64,000 bases of DNA from Vibrio panuliri (lineage in GTDB: Bacteria > Pseudomonadota > Gammaproteobacteria > Enterobacterales > Vibrionaceae), in assembly GCF_009938205.1 (NCBI RefSeq), contig NZ_AP019654.1, forward strand, positions 2,694,540-2,758,539. The letters run 5' to 3'. Below, piece after piece: positions 1 through 8,506 of the stretch. Each line of letters begins with the position of its first letter. Within the stretch, counting starts at the first letter, position 1. The notes under the pieces are model-generated. The model worked only from the letters and a program-made list of their open reading frames with translations. It was not told the DNA's origin and did no database searches. The translations under genes and the position numbers were made by a program.

Positions 1-1
1 T

Positions 2-292
2 TCTTCGCTGGCGTACTTGGCACGTTTCCCACTCGATGAGCTCAAAATAGACCGAGCATTTATCAATGAAATCGACACCTTACCTAAACAGGTAACGGTG
101 ATTGAAAACATTATTAACTTGGGTAAATCCCTCAACCTTAGCGTGGTTGCCGAAGGTGTTGAAACCCAGCAACAAGCGACTCTGCTCTCCAACCTAAACT
201 GTAACTCAATCCAAGGTTTCCACTTCTTCCGCCCACAACCAAAGCAAGAGGTTGAAGAACTGTTTGTGCAAAACCGTCGACATAAGAACTAG
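2..292 (+). CDS. EAL-domain protein, C-terminal fragment (5' end outside window)
   Basis: The reading frame is open from the left edge, so only the last ~96 residues are visible. They match the C-terminal third of an EAL domain, the cyclic di-GMP phosphodiesterase fold. Seen are the FPLDELKIDRAFI strand-helix, the VVAEGVET segment carrying a conserved catalytic-site glutamate, and the closing IQGFHFFRPQP segment equivalent to the usual QGYLFSKP. The TTG at 17 is not the real start. Whether a GGDEF, PAS or membrane part precedes it cannot be seen, so its activity (diguanylate phosphodiesterase or degenerate receptor) is open. The gap before ubiU is 143 bp. Confidence 0.85.
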   Translation, partial: SSLAYLARFPLDELKIDRAFINEIDTLPKQVTVIENIINLGKSLNLSVVAEGVETQQQATLLSNLNCNSIQGFHFFRPQPKQEVEELFVQNRRHKN

Positions 293-435
293 CTCAAACG
301 CCAACCTTTAACCTTTCACCGCAAAATTCAACATCCTTTGCGGGCTAACTCACCGAAACCTGCCTTACATCAAGTTTGCCGTTCACAATTCTTCATAAAA
401 TGCGGGCAATTAAAACGTAATAGAACTGTTTAGCA

Positions 436-1449
436 ATGGAACTCCTATGTCCTGCGGGTAACCTGCCTGCTCTAAAAACCGCTATCGATTGCGGTGCTGA
501 TGCGGTATACATCGGCTTTAAAGACGATACCAATGCTCGCCATTTTGCTGGTTTGAACTTTACCGGCAAAAAGCTCGACAAAGCCGTACAGTACGTACAC
601 GACAACAACAAGAAAATCCATGTTGCACTAAACACATTTGCGCACCCGAATGGCTTTGAACGTTGGACGAATGCCGTTGACCACGCTGCTGATGTGGGCG
701 TTGATGCACTGATCGTTGCTGATATTGCGGTATTGGATTACGCAGCACGTAAGTATCCAGAGCTAGAACTGCATCTTTCCGTTCAAGCTTCAGCGACCAA
801 CGTTGCAGCAATCGACTTCTATAAGAGCAACTTCAACGTTAAACGCGTTGTACTTCCTCGCGTGTTGTCTATCCATCAGGTCAAGCAGCTTTCACGTAAT
901 ATGACCAGCGACGTTGAACTGGAAGTGTTTGCTTTTGGTAGCCTATGTATCATGTCCGAAGGTCGTTGCTACCTATCTTCATACATGACGGGCGAATCAC
1001 CCAATACCGTTGGCGCATGTTCACCAGCAAAATATGTGCGCTGGCAAGAAACCCCTCAAGGTCTTGAGACTCGTTTGAATAACATTCTTATCGACCGCTA
1101 TAGTGAGGGAGAAAATACTGGCTACCCAACGCTGTGTAAAGGGCGTTTCGTGGCAGATATTGAAGGTGAAGCCAAGCGTTACCATGCCTTGGAAGAACCC
1201 ACCAGTCTAAACACCTTATCGCTATTGCCTGAACTGTTTGCCGCCAACGTTGCATCAGTCAAAATTGAAGGTCGTCAACGTAGCCCTGCGTATGTCGAGC
1301 AAGTCACTCGCACATGGCGTGCGGCGATAGACCGTTACCAAGCCAACCCTGACGCTTATCATGTTGATGCTGCTTGGGATGCTGCACTGGCAAACGTGTC
1401 CGAAGGGACTCAAACCACACTTGGTGCTTACCATCGTAAATGGCAATAA
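436..1449 (+). CDS. ubiU: UbiU, O2-independent ubiquinone hydroxylation protein (U32 family)
   Basis: This is a 337-aa U32-family protein, close to E. coli UbiU (YhbU, ~331 aa). In that family UbiU and UbiV form a 4Fe-4S heterodimer that, with UbiT, allows hydroxylation of the ubiquinone ring without O2. The cluster cysteines are evident: C171 and C178 (FGSLC-x6-C), C195 and C234, the same spacing as the E. coli ligands shifted by two. The N-terminal ELLCPAGNLPALKTAIDCGADAVY is the family hallmark. No strong Shine-Dalgarno or FNR-like site was seen just upstream. ubiV follows after 18 bp, so the two are surely co-transcribed. Older annotations call such proteins collagenase-like peptidases. 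Confidence 0.93.
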   Translation: MELLCPAGNLPALKTAIDCGADAVYIGFKDDTNARHFAGLNFTGKKLDKAVQYVHDNNKKIHVALNTFAHPNGFERWTNAVDHAADVGVDALIVADIAVLDYAARKYPELELHLSVQASATNVAAIDFYKSNFNVKRVVLPRVLSIHQVKQLSRNMTSDVELEVFAFGSLCIMSEGRCYLSSYMTGESPNTVGACSPAKYVRWQETPQGLETRLNNILIDRYSEGENTGYPTLCKGRFVADIEGEAKRYHALEEPTSLNTLSLLPELFAANVASVKIEGRQRSPAYVEQVTRTWRAAIDRYQANPDAYHVDAAWDAALANVSEGTQTTLGAYHRKWQ

Positions 1450-1467
1450 CGGTTTAGGAAGAGATAA

Positions 1468-2343
1468 ATGAAATACGCACTCGGCCCACTACTATACTTT
1501 TGGCCAAAACAAGACGTTGAAAGCTTCTATCAGCAAGCAAAACAGAGTTCCGCCGATATTATCTACCTAGGCGAAACCGTCTGTTCTAAACGACGAGAGA
1601 TGAAACCGGCGCATTGGTTTGATATTGCGAAGGACTTAGCCGACTCTGGTAAGCAAGTTGTACTGTCTACCATGGCTTTGCTTGAAGCGCCAAGTGAAGT
1701 CAACATCATGAAAAAGTATATCGACAACGGCGACTTCACTATCGAAGCAAATGACGTCTCTGGCGTACAGATAGCATCTGAGCACAAAGTGCCTTTTGTC
1801 GTCGGTCCAGCGATCAATACTTACAATGCACACACACTAAACCTGTTCCTTAAACAAGGTATGGTGCGTTGGTGTATGCCAGTCGAGCTTTCTCGTGAAT
1901 GGCTTAGTAATGTTATGCAGCAATGTGAAGAGCTTGGTATTCGCAATAAGTTTGAAGTGGAAGTGTTCAGCCATGGCTACCTACCACTGGCTTACTCCGC
2001 TCGCTGCTTTACAGCACGCGCTGAGAACCGAGCAAAAGATGACTGTGAAACTTGCTGTATCAAGTACCCAACGGGCATCCAAGTACGTAGCCAAGAAGGA
2101 CAAGAGGTATTTAACCTCAATGGTATTCAGACTCAATCAGGCTACTGCTATAACCTAGTCAATGATTTACCAAGCATGCAGGGGTTGGTTGATGTGGTTC
2201 GCCTTAGCCCACTTGGACTTGATACTTTCTCTGAGCTTGATCGCTTCCGTGCCAATGAGCAGGGTGAGAACCCAATTAAGATTGCTGACCGCCAATGTAA
2301 TGGCTACTGGCACCGCCTAGCGGGTCTTGAGATTCAATCTTAA
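1468..2343 (+). CDS. ubiV: UbiV, O2-independent ubiquinone hydroxylation protein (U32 family)
   Basis: This 291-aa protein is the expected partner of UbiU. Candidate cluster ligands are C39 (GETVCSKRR), C180 (YSARC), C193 and C196/C197 (DDCETCC), at the positions known for E. coli UbiV. In the family it binds one 4Fe-4S cluster and works with UbiU in anaerobic ubiquinone synthesis. The start has an AGGAAGAG ribosome-binding site directly upstream. The third partner, UbiT (SCP2-domain lipid carrier), which is divergent from ubiU in E. coli, is absent from this neighbourhood. A strong terminator follows the stop. Confidence 0.93.
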   Translation: MKYALGPLLYFWPKQDVESFYQQAKQSSADIIYLGETVCSKRREMKPAHWFDIAKDLADSGKQVVLSTMALLEAPSEVNIMKKYIDNGDFTIEANDVSGVQIASEHKVPFVVGPAINTYNAHTLNLFLKQGMVRWCMPVELSREWLSNVMQQCEELGIRNKFEVEVFSHGYLPLAYSARCFTARAENRAKDDCETCCIKYPTGIQVRSQEGQEVFNLNGIQTQSGYCYNLVNDLPSMQGLVDVVRLSPLGLDTFSELDRFRANEQGENPIKIADRQCNGYWHRLAGLEIQS

Positions 2344-2362
2344 TCAAGCATATAGAAAAGAC

Positions 2363-2390
2363 AAAGCCAACCTCTCCGGTTGGCTTTTTT
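2363..2390 (+). terminator. Rho-independent terminator of ubiUV
   Basis: Perfect 10-bp arms AAAGCCAACC / GGTTGGCTTT around a 5-nt loop, ending in a T run. It lies 20 bp after the ubiV stop. The opposite-strand transporter gene ends at 2406, so it may also serve that gene. Confidence 0.9.
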
Positions 2391-2405
2391 ACATCTTGTT
2401 GCCTG

Positions 2406-3749
2406 TTAGCTCGCGGCATTTAATGGCTGATTGATGGGTAAAACCATACGTTTTATATCGCGCCACAACATCCAAGCCACCACAAGACTCAATGCCACAT
2501 TCGATAATGGATAAGCAATCCAGATACCCGGAACCCCCATGAGTTTTGGCATTATGAACAAGAACGGCAACTGAATAACCATGTTACCCACAGTGACAAA
2601 CATTGCTTTGCTGCCTTTATTGACTGACTGGTAGTAAGCGCCAGCCACCACCAAGAAGCCGTCCAAGAACATAGCAAACATATGCAGACGAATACCAATC
2701 ACGGCATTATCCATCAAGTTGGTATCACTCGAGTTAAACACCGCAACAAACTCACGTGGGAACAAGTTAAGCAGAATGACAAAAGCGAGCCCGCCAAAAA
2801 CGGCGCTGCCCATCGCCACACCAAGAAGCTTGCGAATATTGTCTTGATTGCGCGCACCATGGTTATAGCTCACCAAAGGTTGCATACCGTTAGCAAAACC
2901 CTCAACCACTAAGTAGTAAACGGTCACGATATAACCCAAAATCGCGTAAGCACCAATGAGTACTGAACTACCATACTCAGCAAACAAGCTGTTGTGCAAT
3001 GCCACCATCATTGAGCCATAGGCGTACATAAAGAAACTTGAAATACCAATCGCTGCTATCTGCGGAATTTCACTGACTTGCATGCGTAAATCAGAAAGAT
3101 GGAGGCGCATCTTCGCTTTATCAGAGAAGAAGTAACCCACCCCTAAGATCGTCACCACCATCTGAGCAATTGCGGTTGCCATTGCCGCGCCTTCAAGCTC
3201 CCAATCGAGATAAGCGATAAACAGGTAGTCGAGAACAATATTGATCACCGCGCCAATGACCATCAGCAGCGTCGCCAAGTTTGGGCTATCATCATTGCGC
3301 AGCAAGAAAGGAGCCGCAATTGAGCCTAAAGAGAACACACATGCAAATATCAAAATATGAAGATATTGTGAGCCTAACTCTAATACCCGCCCTTGCGCGC
3401 CTTGCCACAACAAAAAGCTATCGGCAAACATATAAAGAACAAAAGATACCACTGGTGCCATCGCAAGTAACAGCAACAAGCCAGTTGCCAAAGTCGTTCT
3501 TGCTCCGGATTGATTACCCTCTCCTTGCTTGATTGAGGCGAGCGCGCCTGTCCCGACCCCGACCAACATACCCATCCCAAGAATGGAGCCAATCACAGGC
3601 CAAGCGACATTAATCCCCGCCAAACCATCAGCACCAACATAACGGCCAATAAAGATCCCATCGACCACTTGATAGAGACCATTGACCAACATAGCCGCAA
3701 CTGTCGGAATCGCATAACGCCAAAACTGTTTATAAATTGATACTTGCAT
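2406..3749 (-). CDS. MATE-family multidrug/cation efflux transporter
   Basis: A 447-aa, very hydrophobic protein with about twelve predicted membrane helices. The N-terminal segment (QFWRYAIPTVAAMLVNGLYQVVDGIFIGRYVG) is typical of MATE transporters, Na+ or H+ antiporters that export drugs and organic cations. The order resembles the MepA/DinF-like branch, but substrate cannot be read from sequence. The start is placed at the ATG at 3747-3749, preceded by GGTGAGA. An in-frame ATG at 3779 would add ten residues but lacks a clear ribosome-binding site. It lies downstream of the marR gene on the same strand, with an operator-like inverted repeat in the gap, which suggests MarR-controlled efflux. 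Confidence 0.9.
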   Translation of the reverse strand: MQVSIYKQFWRYAIPTVAAMLVNGLYQVVDGIFIGRYVGADGLAGINVAWPVIGSILGMGMLVGVGTGALASIKQGEGNQSGARTTLATGLLLLLAMAPVVSFVLYMFADSFLLWQGAQGRVLELGSQYLHILIFACVFSLGSIAAPFLLRNDDSPNLATLLMVIGAVINIVLDYLFIAYLDWELEGAAMATAIAQMVVTILGVGYFFSDKAKMRLHLSDLRMQVSEIPQIAAIGISSFFMYAYGSMMVALHNSLFAEYGSSVLIGAYAILGYIVTVYYLVVEGFANGMQPLVSYNHGARNQDNIRKLLGVAMGSAVFGGLAFVILLNLFPREFVAVFNSSDTNLMDNAVIGIRLHMFAMFLDGFLVVAGAYYQSVNKGSKAMFVTVGNMVIQLPFLFIMPKLMGVPGIWIAYPLSNVALSLVVAWMLWRDIKRMVLPINQPLNAAS

Positions 3750-3781
3750 CTTCTCACCAAGTAAAAATGCCAAAGGCATTA

Positions 3782-3796
3782 GTTAGCCATGCTAAC
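3782..3796. promoter_or_regulatory. Operator-like inverted repeat, marR-MATE gap
   Basis: GTTAG-CCATG-CTAAC (extends to GTTAGC/GCTAAC arms). It lies 33 bp upstream of the preferred MATE start. The same GTTAG-N5-CTAAC pattern recurs upstream of marR at 4241-4255, so both are probably sites for the MarR protein encoded between them. Inference from repeat and position. Confidence 0.7.
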
Positions 3797-3811
3797 CAAA
3801 TGGATAAAATA

Positions 3812-4225
3812 TTATTTTTTTAGTGCTTTATTAAGTAACTCAACCAACTTCATCGCTTCCTCCTCACTTAACTGTGCGTTTAAGTCGGAGGCAATTTGCT
3901 GATACACCACTCGCTCGAACGACATGTTTTTTATCACCCAATCAGTGAGTACCACACGTTTTGCTCGCGCATCTTCACGGCATGCAATCGTTCGTACTAG
4001 GTTTTTCTTTGCCAAACGGCTGACCATAGTGGAAGCGGAAGGTTTCGTTACATAGAGCTCCTGAGCAAGATCTGTAATTCGAACCCCTTCAGGATACTGT
4101 TCTATCACTTTCAAATAATCGAACTCATTAAAGCTCAATTGACACATAGGGTCATCGTTGCCATGTTGTCGCCAAGCCTTGGAACAAAAGCGCTCCAAGT
4201 CCATTAAGCTCTCTTCTAAATGCAT
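3812..4225 (-). CDS. MarR-family transcriptional regulator
   Basis: A 137-aa winged-helix repressor of the MarR type. The central part (YPEGVRITDLAQELYVTKPSASTMVSRLAKKNLVRT) is the helix-turn-helix, followed by the wing (CREDARAKRVVLTD). The family usually binds as a dimer to inverted repeats and is released by small phenolic or toxic ligands. It is transcribed ahead of, and probably with, the MATE pump. Perfect inverted repeats lie just upstream of it and just upstream of the pump, which fits autorepression plus control of the pump. The inducer is unknown. Confidence 0.92.
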   Translation of the reverse strand: MHLEESLMDLERFCSKAWRQHGNDDPMCQLSFNEFDYLKVIEQYPEGVRITDLAQELYVTKPSASTMVSRLAKKNLVRTIACREDARAKRVVLTDWVIKNMSFERVVYQQIASDLNAQLSEEEAMKLVELLNKALKK

Positions 4226-4238
4226 ACGATAATTCTAT

Positions 4239-4257
4239 TAGTTAGTCAGGCTAACTA
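4239..4257. promoter_or_regulatory. Operator-like inverted repeat upstream of marR
   Basis: Perfect 7-bp arms TAGTTAG / CTAACTA with a 5-nt spacer (TCAGG), 14 bp upstream of the marR ATG. It shares GTTAG-N5-CTAAC with the site at 3782-3796. Probable MarR autoregulatory site (inference). Confidence 0.75.
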
Positions 4258-4284
4258 TTTTAGTATTTTCCGCTCACCATGCAA

Positions 4285-4310
4285 TCAAAAAAACCACCCG
4301 AAGGTGGTTT
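4285..4310 (-). terminator. Rho-independent terminator of nlpI
   Basis: Arms AAACCACC / GGTGGTTT around a CGAA (TTCG on the minus strand) tetraloop, with seven T on the minus strand. It is 28 bp past the nlpI stop and separates nlpI from the marR promoter. Confidence 0.9.
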
Positions 4311-4338
4311 AATGCGTTTTGGTCGTGATTAAAAATAC

Positions 4339-5250
4339 TTACTGGGCAGGTTCAAGTTTTGCTTTTGCCAACTGCTCAGCTTTCACTTCCTTAAAGATGC
4401 GCGTGAGTTCTAAGAAAGAATAGCGATGCTCAACGTACTCATAAACATTGAATGAAATCGCCAACTTATACATAGAAATGGCGCTGGCAAAATCACCCTC
4501 ATACTGATAGCGCTTACCTAAGTAGAAATAAGCCTCAGTTAAACGTTGAGCCAGCACAGTGTTATCGCGAGTCCCAGCGAACACGGCTTTGAAAGTCTGC
4601 TCTTCTGACACTTCTCCCAGAGACAGCGCAACCAAGACCCAGCCCCATTGGTTATCCCGAGCTTGATAGAGTCGTAGCAACTCTTCCCGTGCCGCTTGCG
4701 GATCTTTCTCTAGTTTAATCAGATACACCCACAAAGCTCGGAATGGATCACTGGGATCTTCAGCGTAGTGGGCTTCAATATCTTCTAATGCAAGATCAAT
4801 TCGATCACCATAGTAAAGCGCGATGGCTCGGTTACGTACCGCATAGGAATTGTCAGGATCGAGATCAATGGTTGAGTCAAACGCCTCATATGCGGCATCA
4901 AACTCGCCAACTTGAGTGTAATAAACCCCAAGGAGGTTAAAGAGTTCCGATTGAGCTGGATTGATTTGCAACGACTGAGTGTAGTCTAAGCGCGCCAAAT
5001 CACGCAGACCAACACTGTCATAGTAGTTGCCTCGTTCAAACAACATCTTTGCACGAAGTTCATCAGAAAGGTTAGAGCGAAGGAGTAATTGAGACAAACG
5101 CGCAATTTGCACTTCTTGCTGCATGCTCGCTTGTAGCGGCACAGCCATCGGTGGATAAAACCACTTTTGTTTATCCGCTGTTGAGGCACATCCAGTGGCG
5201 ATCAACATGCTTAAACTCAGCGTTACGGTTTGAAACCATTTCACGAACAA
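4339..5250 (-). CDS. nlpI: NlpI, TPR outer-membrane lipoprotein
   Basis: A 303-aa protein (E. coli NlpI is ~294 aa). It starts with a signal peptide and a lipobox ending IATGC, giving lipidated Cys21. Tetratricopeptide repeats follow, for example ARLDYTQSLQINPAQSELFNL and AYEAFDSTIDLDPDNSYAV. In E. coli NlpI is an outer-membrane adaptor that brings the protease Prc to the peptidoglycan endopeptidase MepS. It lies downstream of pnp on the same strand, as in E. coli, but a terminator-like hairpin separates the two. Identification rests on domain layout, length and location. Confidence 0.9.
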   Translation of the reverse strand: MFVKWFQTVTLSLSMLIATGCASTADKQKWFYPPMAVPLQASMQQEVQIARLSQLLLRSNLSDELRAKMLFERGNYYDSVGLRDLARLDYTQSLQINPAQSELFNLLGVYYTQVGEFDAAYEAFDSTIDLDPDNSYAVRNRAIALYYGDRIDLALEDIEAHYAEDPSDPFRALWVYLIKLEKDPQAAREELLRLYQARDNQWGWVLVALSLGEVSEEQTFKAVFAGTRDNTVLAQRLTEAYFYLGKRYQYEGDFASAISMYKLAISFNVYEYVEHRYSFLELTRIFKEVKAEQLAKAKLEPAQ

Positions 5251-5376
5251 ATACTCCTATTAACTACTTATTATGAGTCTATACCCTAAGAGTCTCACGT
5301 CTAGTTCGATTTTAAACACCATCAAACTCAACGGATAACTGGTTATTTCTATACTGAGAATCCGTTTCCTCGGCAT

Positions 5377-5403
5377 AAAAAAAGGGAGCTCACAGCCCCC
5401 TTT
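5377..5403 (-). terminator. Terminator after pnp
   Basis: On the minus strand AAAGGGGGCT-GTG-AGCTCCCTTT (one G-U pair) followed by a T run. It lies ~40 bp after the pnp stop; read-through to nlpI is possible. Confidence 0.8.
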
Positions 5404-5444
5404 ATAGCATGCTTTTAGCCGACTAGGCTAATTAAGATACCAGA

Positions 5445-7574
5445 TTACTCAGCGTCAGCCGCTGGCTTATCCGCTTCTTCTGCTGGCTTTTCAACCGCTT
5501 CTTTCATGCTTAGACGAACACGGCCCTGACGGTCAATCTCAAGTACTTTAACTTGAACTTCTTGGCCTTCAGTTAGGTAGTCAGAGACTTTCTCTACACG
5601 CTTCTCAGAGATTTGAGAAATGTGTACTAGACCATCTTTACCTGGCAGTACAGTAACGAATGCACCAAAGTCAGCTAGACGAGCAACTTTACCAGTGTAG
5701 ATGCGACCTACTTCAACTTCAGCAGTGATCTCTTCGATACGACGGATAGCTTCTTGCGCCGCTGCACCTTCAGTTGCTGCGATCTTGATTGTGCCATCAT
5801 CTTCGATTTCGATAGTTGTACCAGTCTCTTCAGTTAGAGCACGGATAACTGCACCACCTTTACCGATAACGTCTTTGATCTTCTCAGCGCTGATCTTCAT
5901 TGTGTGAATACGCGGAGCGAACTCAGAGATATCTTCACGAGCACCAGAGATAGCTTCATCCATTACAGATAGGATGTGCTTACGTGCACCTTGCGCTTGG
6001 TTAAGAGCAATTTGCATGATCTCTTTAGTGATACCTTCGATCTTGATGTCCATTTGCAGTGCAGTGATACCAGTGTTAGTACCTGCTACTTTAAAGTCCA
6101 TGTCACCTAGGTGGTCTTCGTCACCAAGGATGTCAGAAAGAACAACGAAGTCGTCGCCTTCTTTCACTAGACCCATTGCGATACCTGCAACAGACGCTTT
6201 GATTGGCACACCCGCATCCATAAGTGCTAGAGAAGTACCACATACAGAAGCCATTGAAGAAGAACCGTTAGATTCAGTGATTTCTGATACTACACGTACT
6301 GTGTATGGGAACTCATCTACAGATGGCATTACTGCAGCAATACCACGCTTAGCAAGTTTACCGTGACCAATTTCACGACGCTTAGGAGAACCTACAAAAC
6401 CAGTTTCGCCTACACAGTATGGAGGGAAGTTGTAGTGTAGTAGGAAGTGGTCTTTACGCTCACCAGTTAGCTCGTCGATGATTTGAGCATCGCGCTGCGT
6501 ACCAAGAGTCGCAGTAACTAGAGCCTGAGTTTCACCACGAGTAAATAGTGATGAACCGTGAGTACGTGGAAGAACACCAGTACGTACGTCTAGCGCACGA
6601 ACCATGTCTTTTTCACGACCATCGATACGAGGGTTACCAGCAATGATGCTGCGACGTACCACTGTCTTCTCTAGGTCGTGGAAGATAGTGTGGATTTCTT
6701 TGGTGTTCGCTTCTGGATCTTCAGCAAGTAGCACTTCGTTTACTTCACCAGCGATCTCGTGGATGCGGTCGTAACGAGCCATCTTCTCTGTGATTTGGTA
6801 AGCTTCAACAAGTTTAGCTTCTGCTAGTTCAGCAATCTTGTTTACAAGCGCAGTGTTCTCTTCAGGAGCAACCCAGTTCCAAGCAGGAGTCGCAACTTCA
6901 GCTTTGAATTCGTTGATTGCTTTGATAACAGCTTGCTGTTGATCGTGACCAAACACTACTGCTGATAGCATTTCTTCTTCAGTTAGGTTGTCAGCTTCTG
7001 ACTCAACCATTAGTACTGCAGATTCAGTACCCGCTACAACTAGGTCTAGCTTAGAAGTTTCTAGCTCAGTGTTGCTTGGGTTAAGAACTAGTTGGCCGTC
7101 GATATGACCAACACGTGCTGCACCGATAGGACCGTTGAACGGAATACCAGAGATAGCAAGCGCTGCAGATGTACCAATCATTGTTGGGATATCTGGTTGA
7201 ACGTTAGGGTTTACAGACATTACTGTCGCAATAACCTGAACTTCATTTTTGAATGCATCTGGGAATAGAGGGCGAATTGGACGGTCGATTAGACGAGCAG
7301 TCAGTGTTTCACCTTCAGAAGGACGACCTTCACGCTTGAAGAAACCACCTGGAATTTTACCTGCTGCGTAAGTACGCTCTTGGTAGTTTACAGTTAGTGG
7401 GAAGAAATCTTGACCTTCTACCGCTTCTTTTTTACCTACTACAGATACGAATACCGCAGTATCGTCCATAGTAACCATAACAGCTGCCGTCGCTTGACGT
7501 GCAATTACGCCAGTTTCTAGAGTAACCGTGTGGTTACCGTACTGGAACGTTTTAACAACTGGTTTTTCGAACAT
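5445..7574 (-). CDS. pnp: Polynucleotide phosphorylase (PNPase)
   Basis: A 709-aa exoribonuclease (E. coli ~711) that degrades RNA 3' to 5' with phosphate, yielding nucleoside diphosphates, and forms a trimer in the RNA degradosome. Domains in order: RNase PH 1 (~10-145), an all-helical linker, RNase PH 2 (~310-540), KH (~555-610, with [12 protein letters not shown]) and S1 (~620-690, with [13 protein letters not shown]). The tail is acidic and Ala/Glu/Lys rich. It follows rpsO, the classical order. The leader holds a long hairpin at 7637-7686 of the kind cut by RNase III in pnp autocontrol; rnc lies in the same window at 49 kb. Confidence 0.98.
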   Translation of the reverse strand: MFEKPVVKTFQYGNHTVTLETGVIARQATAAVMVTMDDTAVFVSVVGKKEAVEGQDFFPLTVNYQERTYAAGKIPGGFFKREGRPSEGETLTARLIDRPIRPLFPDAFKNEVQVIATVMSVNPNVQPDIPTMIGTSAALAISGIPFNGPIGAARVGHIDGQLVLNPSNTELETSKLDLVVAGTESAVLMVESEADNLTEEEMLSAVVFGHDQQQAVIKAINEFKAEVATPAWNWVAPEENTALVNKIAELAEAKLVEAYQITEKMARYDRIHEIAGEVNEVLLAEDPEANTKEIHTIFHDLEKTVVRRSIIAGNPRIDGREKDMVRALDVRTGVLPRTHGSSLFTRGETQALVTATLGTQRDAQIIDELTGERKDHFLLHYNFPPYCVGETGFVGSPKRREIGHGKLAKRGIAAVMPSVDEFPYTVRVVSEITESNGSSSMASVCGTSLALMDAGVPIKASVAGIAMGLVKEGDDFVVLSDILGDEDHLGDMDFKVAGTNTGITALQMDIKIEGITKEIMQIALNQAQGARKHILSVMDEAISGAREDISEFAPRIHTMKISAEKIKDVIGKGGAVIRALTEETGTTIEIEDDGTIKIAATEGAAAQEAIRRIEEITAEVEVGRIYTGKVARLADFGAFVTVLPGKDGLVHISQISEKRVEKVSDYLTEGQEVQVKVLEIDRQGRVRLSMKEAVEKPAEEADKPAADAE

Positions 7575-7636
7575 TGTTAATCCTTGTTTCTAAGCAAAGC
7601 TCAGAGTATGTAAGTTATTTCCCAAGGCATTACGAA

Positions 7637-7686
7637 TCGCGACTAGTGAAAAGAAACTGCTGTAAGTTCCCTTTTAATAGTCGCGA
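7637..7686 (-). promoter_or_regulatory. pnp leader hairpin, probable RNase III target
   Basis: On the minus strand the rpsO-pnp spacer has perfect 9-bp outer arms (TCGCGACTA / TAGTCGCGA). They continue into a second stem in which AAAAG pairs with CTTTT and GAAC with GTTTC, giving a nearly continuous ~20-bp helix. In E. coli an equivalent hairpin is cut by RNase III, after which PNPase destabilises its own mRNA. Function here is inferred from structure and position, 63 bp before the pnp start. Confidence 0.75.
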
Positions 7687-7801
7687 CCTTTTGGTCGACG
7701 TGGTTGACTGTAATGCAATGAGCTATCGAGAAAATCCCGAAACGAGATTTCGCCGTGCGTAGTATAACGGCATTCGTTGAGTTTGGCTAAATTTAGCCAA
7801 C

Positions 7802-7826
7802 AAAAAAGGGGCATATAGCCCCTTTT
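7802..7826 (-). terminator. Terminator/attenuator after rpsO
   Basis: AAAAGGGGC-ATATA-GCCCCTTTT with six T on the minus strand, 27 bp past the rpsO stop. As in E. coli, partial read-through probably feeds pnp. Confidence 0.9.
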
Positions 7827-7852
7827 CTGACAAACTGCTAAGCAGTCGCTTA

Positions 7853-8122
7853 TTAGCGACGTAGACCTAGACGAGCGATTAGGTCTTGGTAACGACCTAG
7901 ATCTTTACCTTTTAGGTAGTCTAGAAGCTTACGACGGCGAGAAACCATGCGTAGTAGACCACGACGGCTGTGGTGATCGCCTTTGTGAGCTTTGAAGTGA
8001 CCTTGTAGGTGGTTGATAGAAGCAGTTAGTAGTGCTACTTGTACTTCTGGTGAACCAGTGTCGCCTTCGCCACGTGCGTAATCTGCAACGATTGCTGCTT
8101 TAGTTTCTGCATTCAGAGACAT
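7853..8122 (-). CDS. rpsO: 30S ribosomal protein S15
   Basis: An 89-aa protein, the exact family length, with the signature [38 protein letters not shown]15 binds the central domain of 16S rRNA early in small-subunit assembly. An AGGAGAGA ribosome-binding site precedes the ATG and a near-consensus promoter lies at 8197-8225. In E. coli and, from memory, V. cholerae the gene upstream is truB; here it is a repeat cluster and the divergent mtnN, so the infB-rbfA-truB block is not adjacent. Confidence 0.98.
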   Translation of the reverse strand: MSLNAETKAAIVADYARGEGDTGSPEVQVALLTASINHLQGHFKAHKGDHHSRRGLLRMVSRRRKLLDYLKGKDLGRYQDLIARLGLRR

Positions 8123-8196
8123 AATTCTCTCCTAAATAAGAGTAGGTTAATATTTGTACCAGCCAATCTCTGATTCAGCCGGTACGAGGAGCGCGA

Positions 8197-8225
8197 ATTA
8201 TAGGGTATGTACAGAGGTTAAGCAA
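8197..8225 (-). promoter_or_regulatory. Sigma-70 promoter of rpsO
   Basis: On the minus strand TTGCTT (8220-8225), a 17-bp spacer, then a perfect TATAAT (8197-8202), about 75 bp before the rpsO start. This is the clearest housekeeping promoter in the window. Confidence 0.8.
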
Positions 8226-8245
8226 TAGATTTTGCAAAGCTAGGC

Positions 8246-8450
8246 TTAGCAAAAAGAACGCGAAGCGAGCTTCGCTTTGAGAGTAGAGAATGTAAAGCTG
8301 TGCTTTGCTTCGAGAGTATAGAAATGTGAATAGGGAACGTTCAGTAACATGCTCAACTCATAGTAAGTATCAAATGCCCTACCCCCGCCTCTCGAATCGC
8401 GATTCTCAACTCTCGAAACTCCGCGTGAGCCGTGCGTTCCCATTCCCACC
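8246..8450. repeat. Intergenic repeat cluster between rpsO and mtnN
   Basis: Two direct copies of a GAGAGTAGAGAA-like word (8279-8290, and GAGAGTATAGAA at 8312-8323) and an inverted relative, TTCTCAACTCTCG (8403-8415). There are also local palindromes such as GCGAAGC-GA-GCTTCGC and TCGCGA-type words. The same word recurs inverted at 34703-34715. It looks like a short non-coding dispersed element. No gene was found here apart from the promoter regions of the two flanking genes. Confidence 0.6.
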
Positions 8451-8506
8451 GTTTCTGGTACACTTACGCCATCAAAATCTAGCTATCTGAACAAACAGGA
8501 TTCTCT

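Noticed and set aside
5974..6366. 130-codon frame opposite pnp, and similar long frames opposite thrA, relA and eno
   Set aside because: Antisense shadows of biased codon use in highly expressed genes; Ser/Ala-rich, without domains or start signals.
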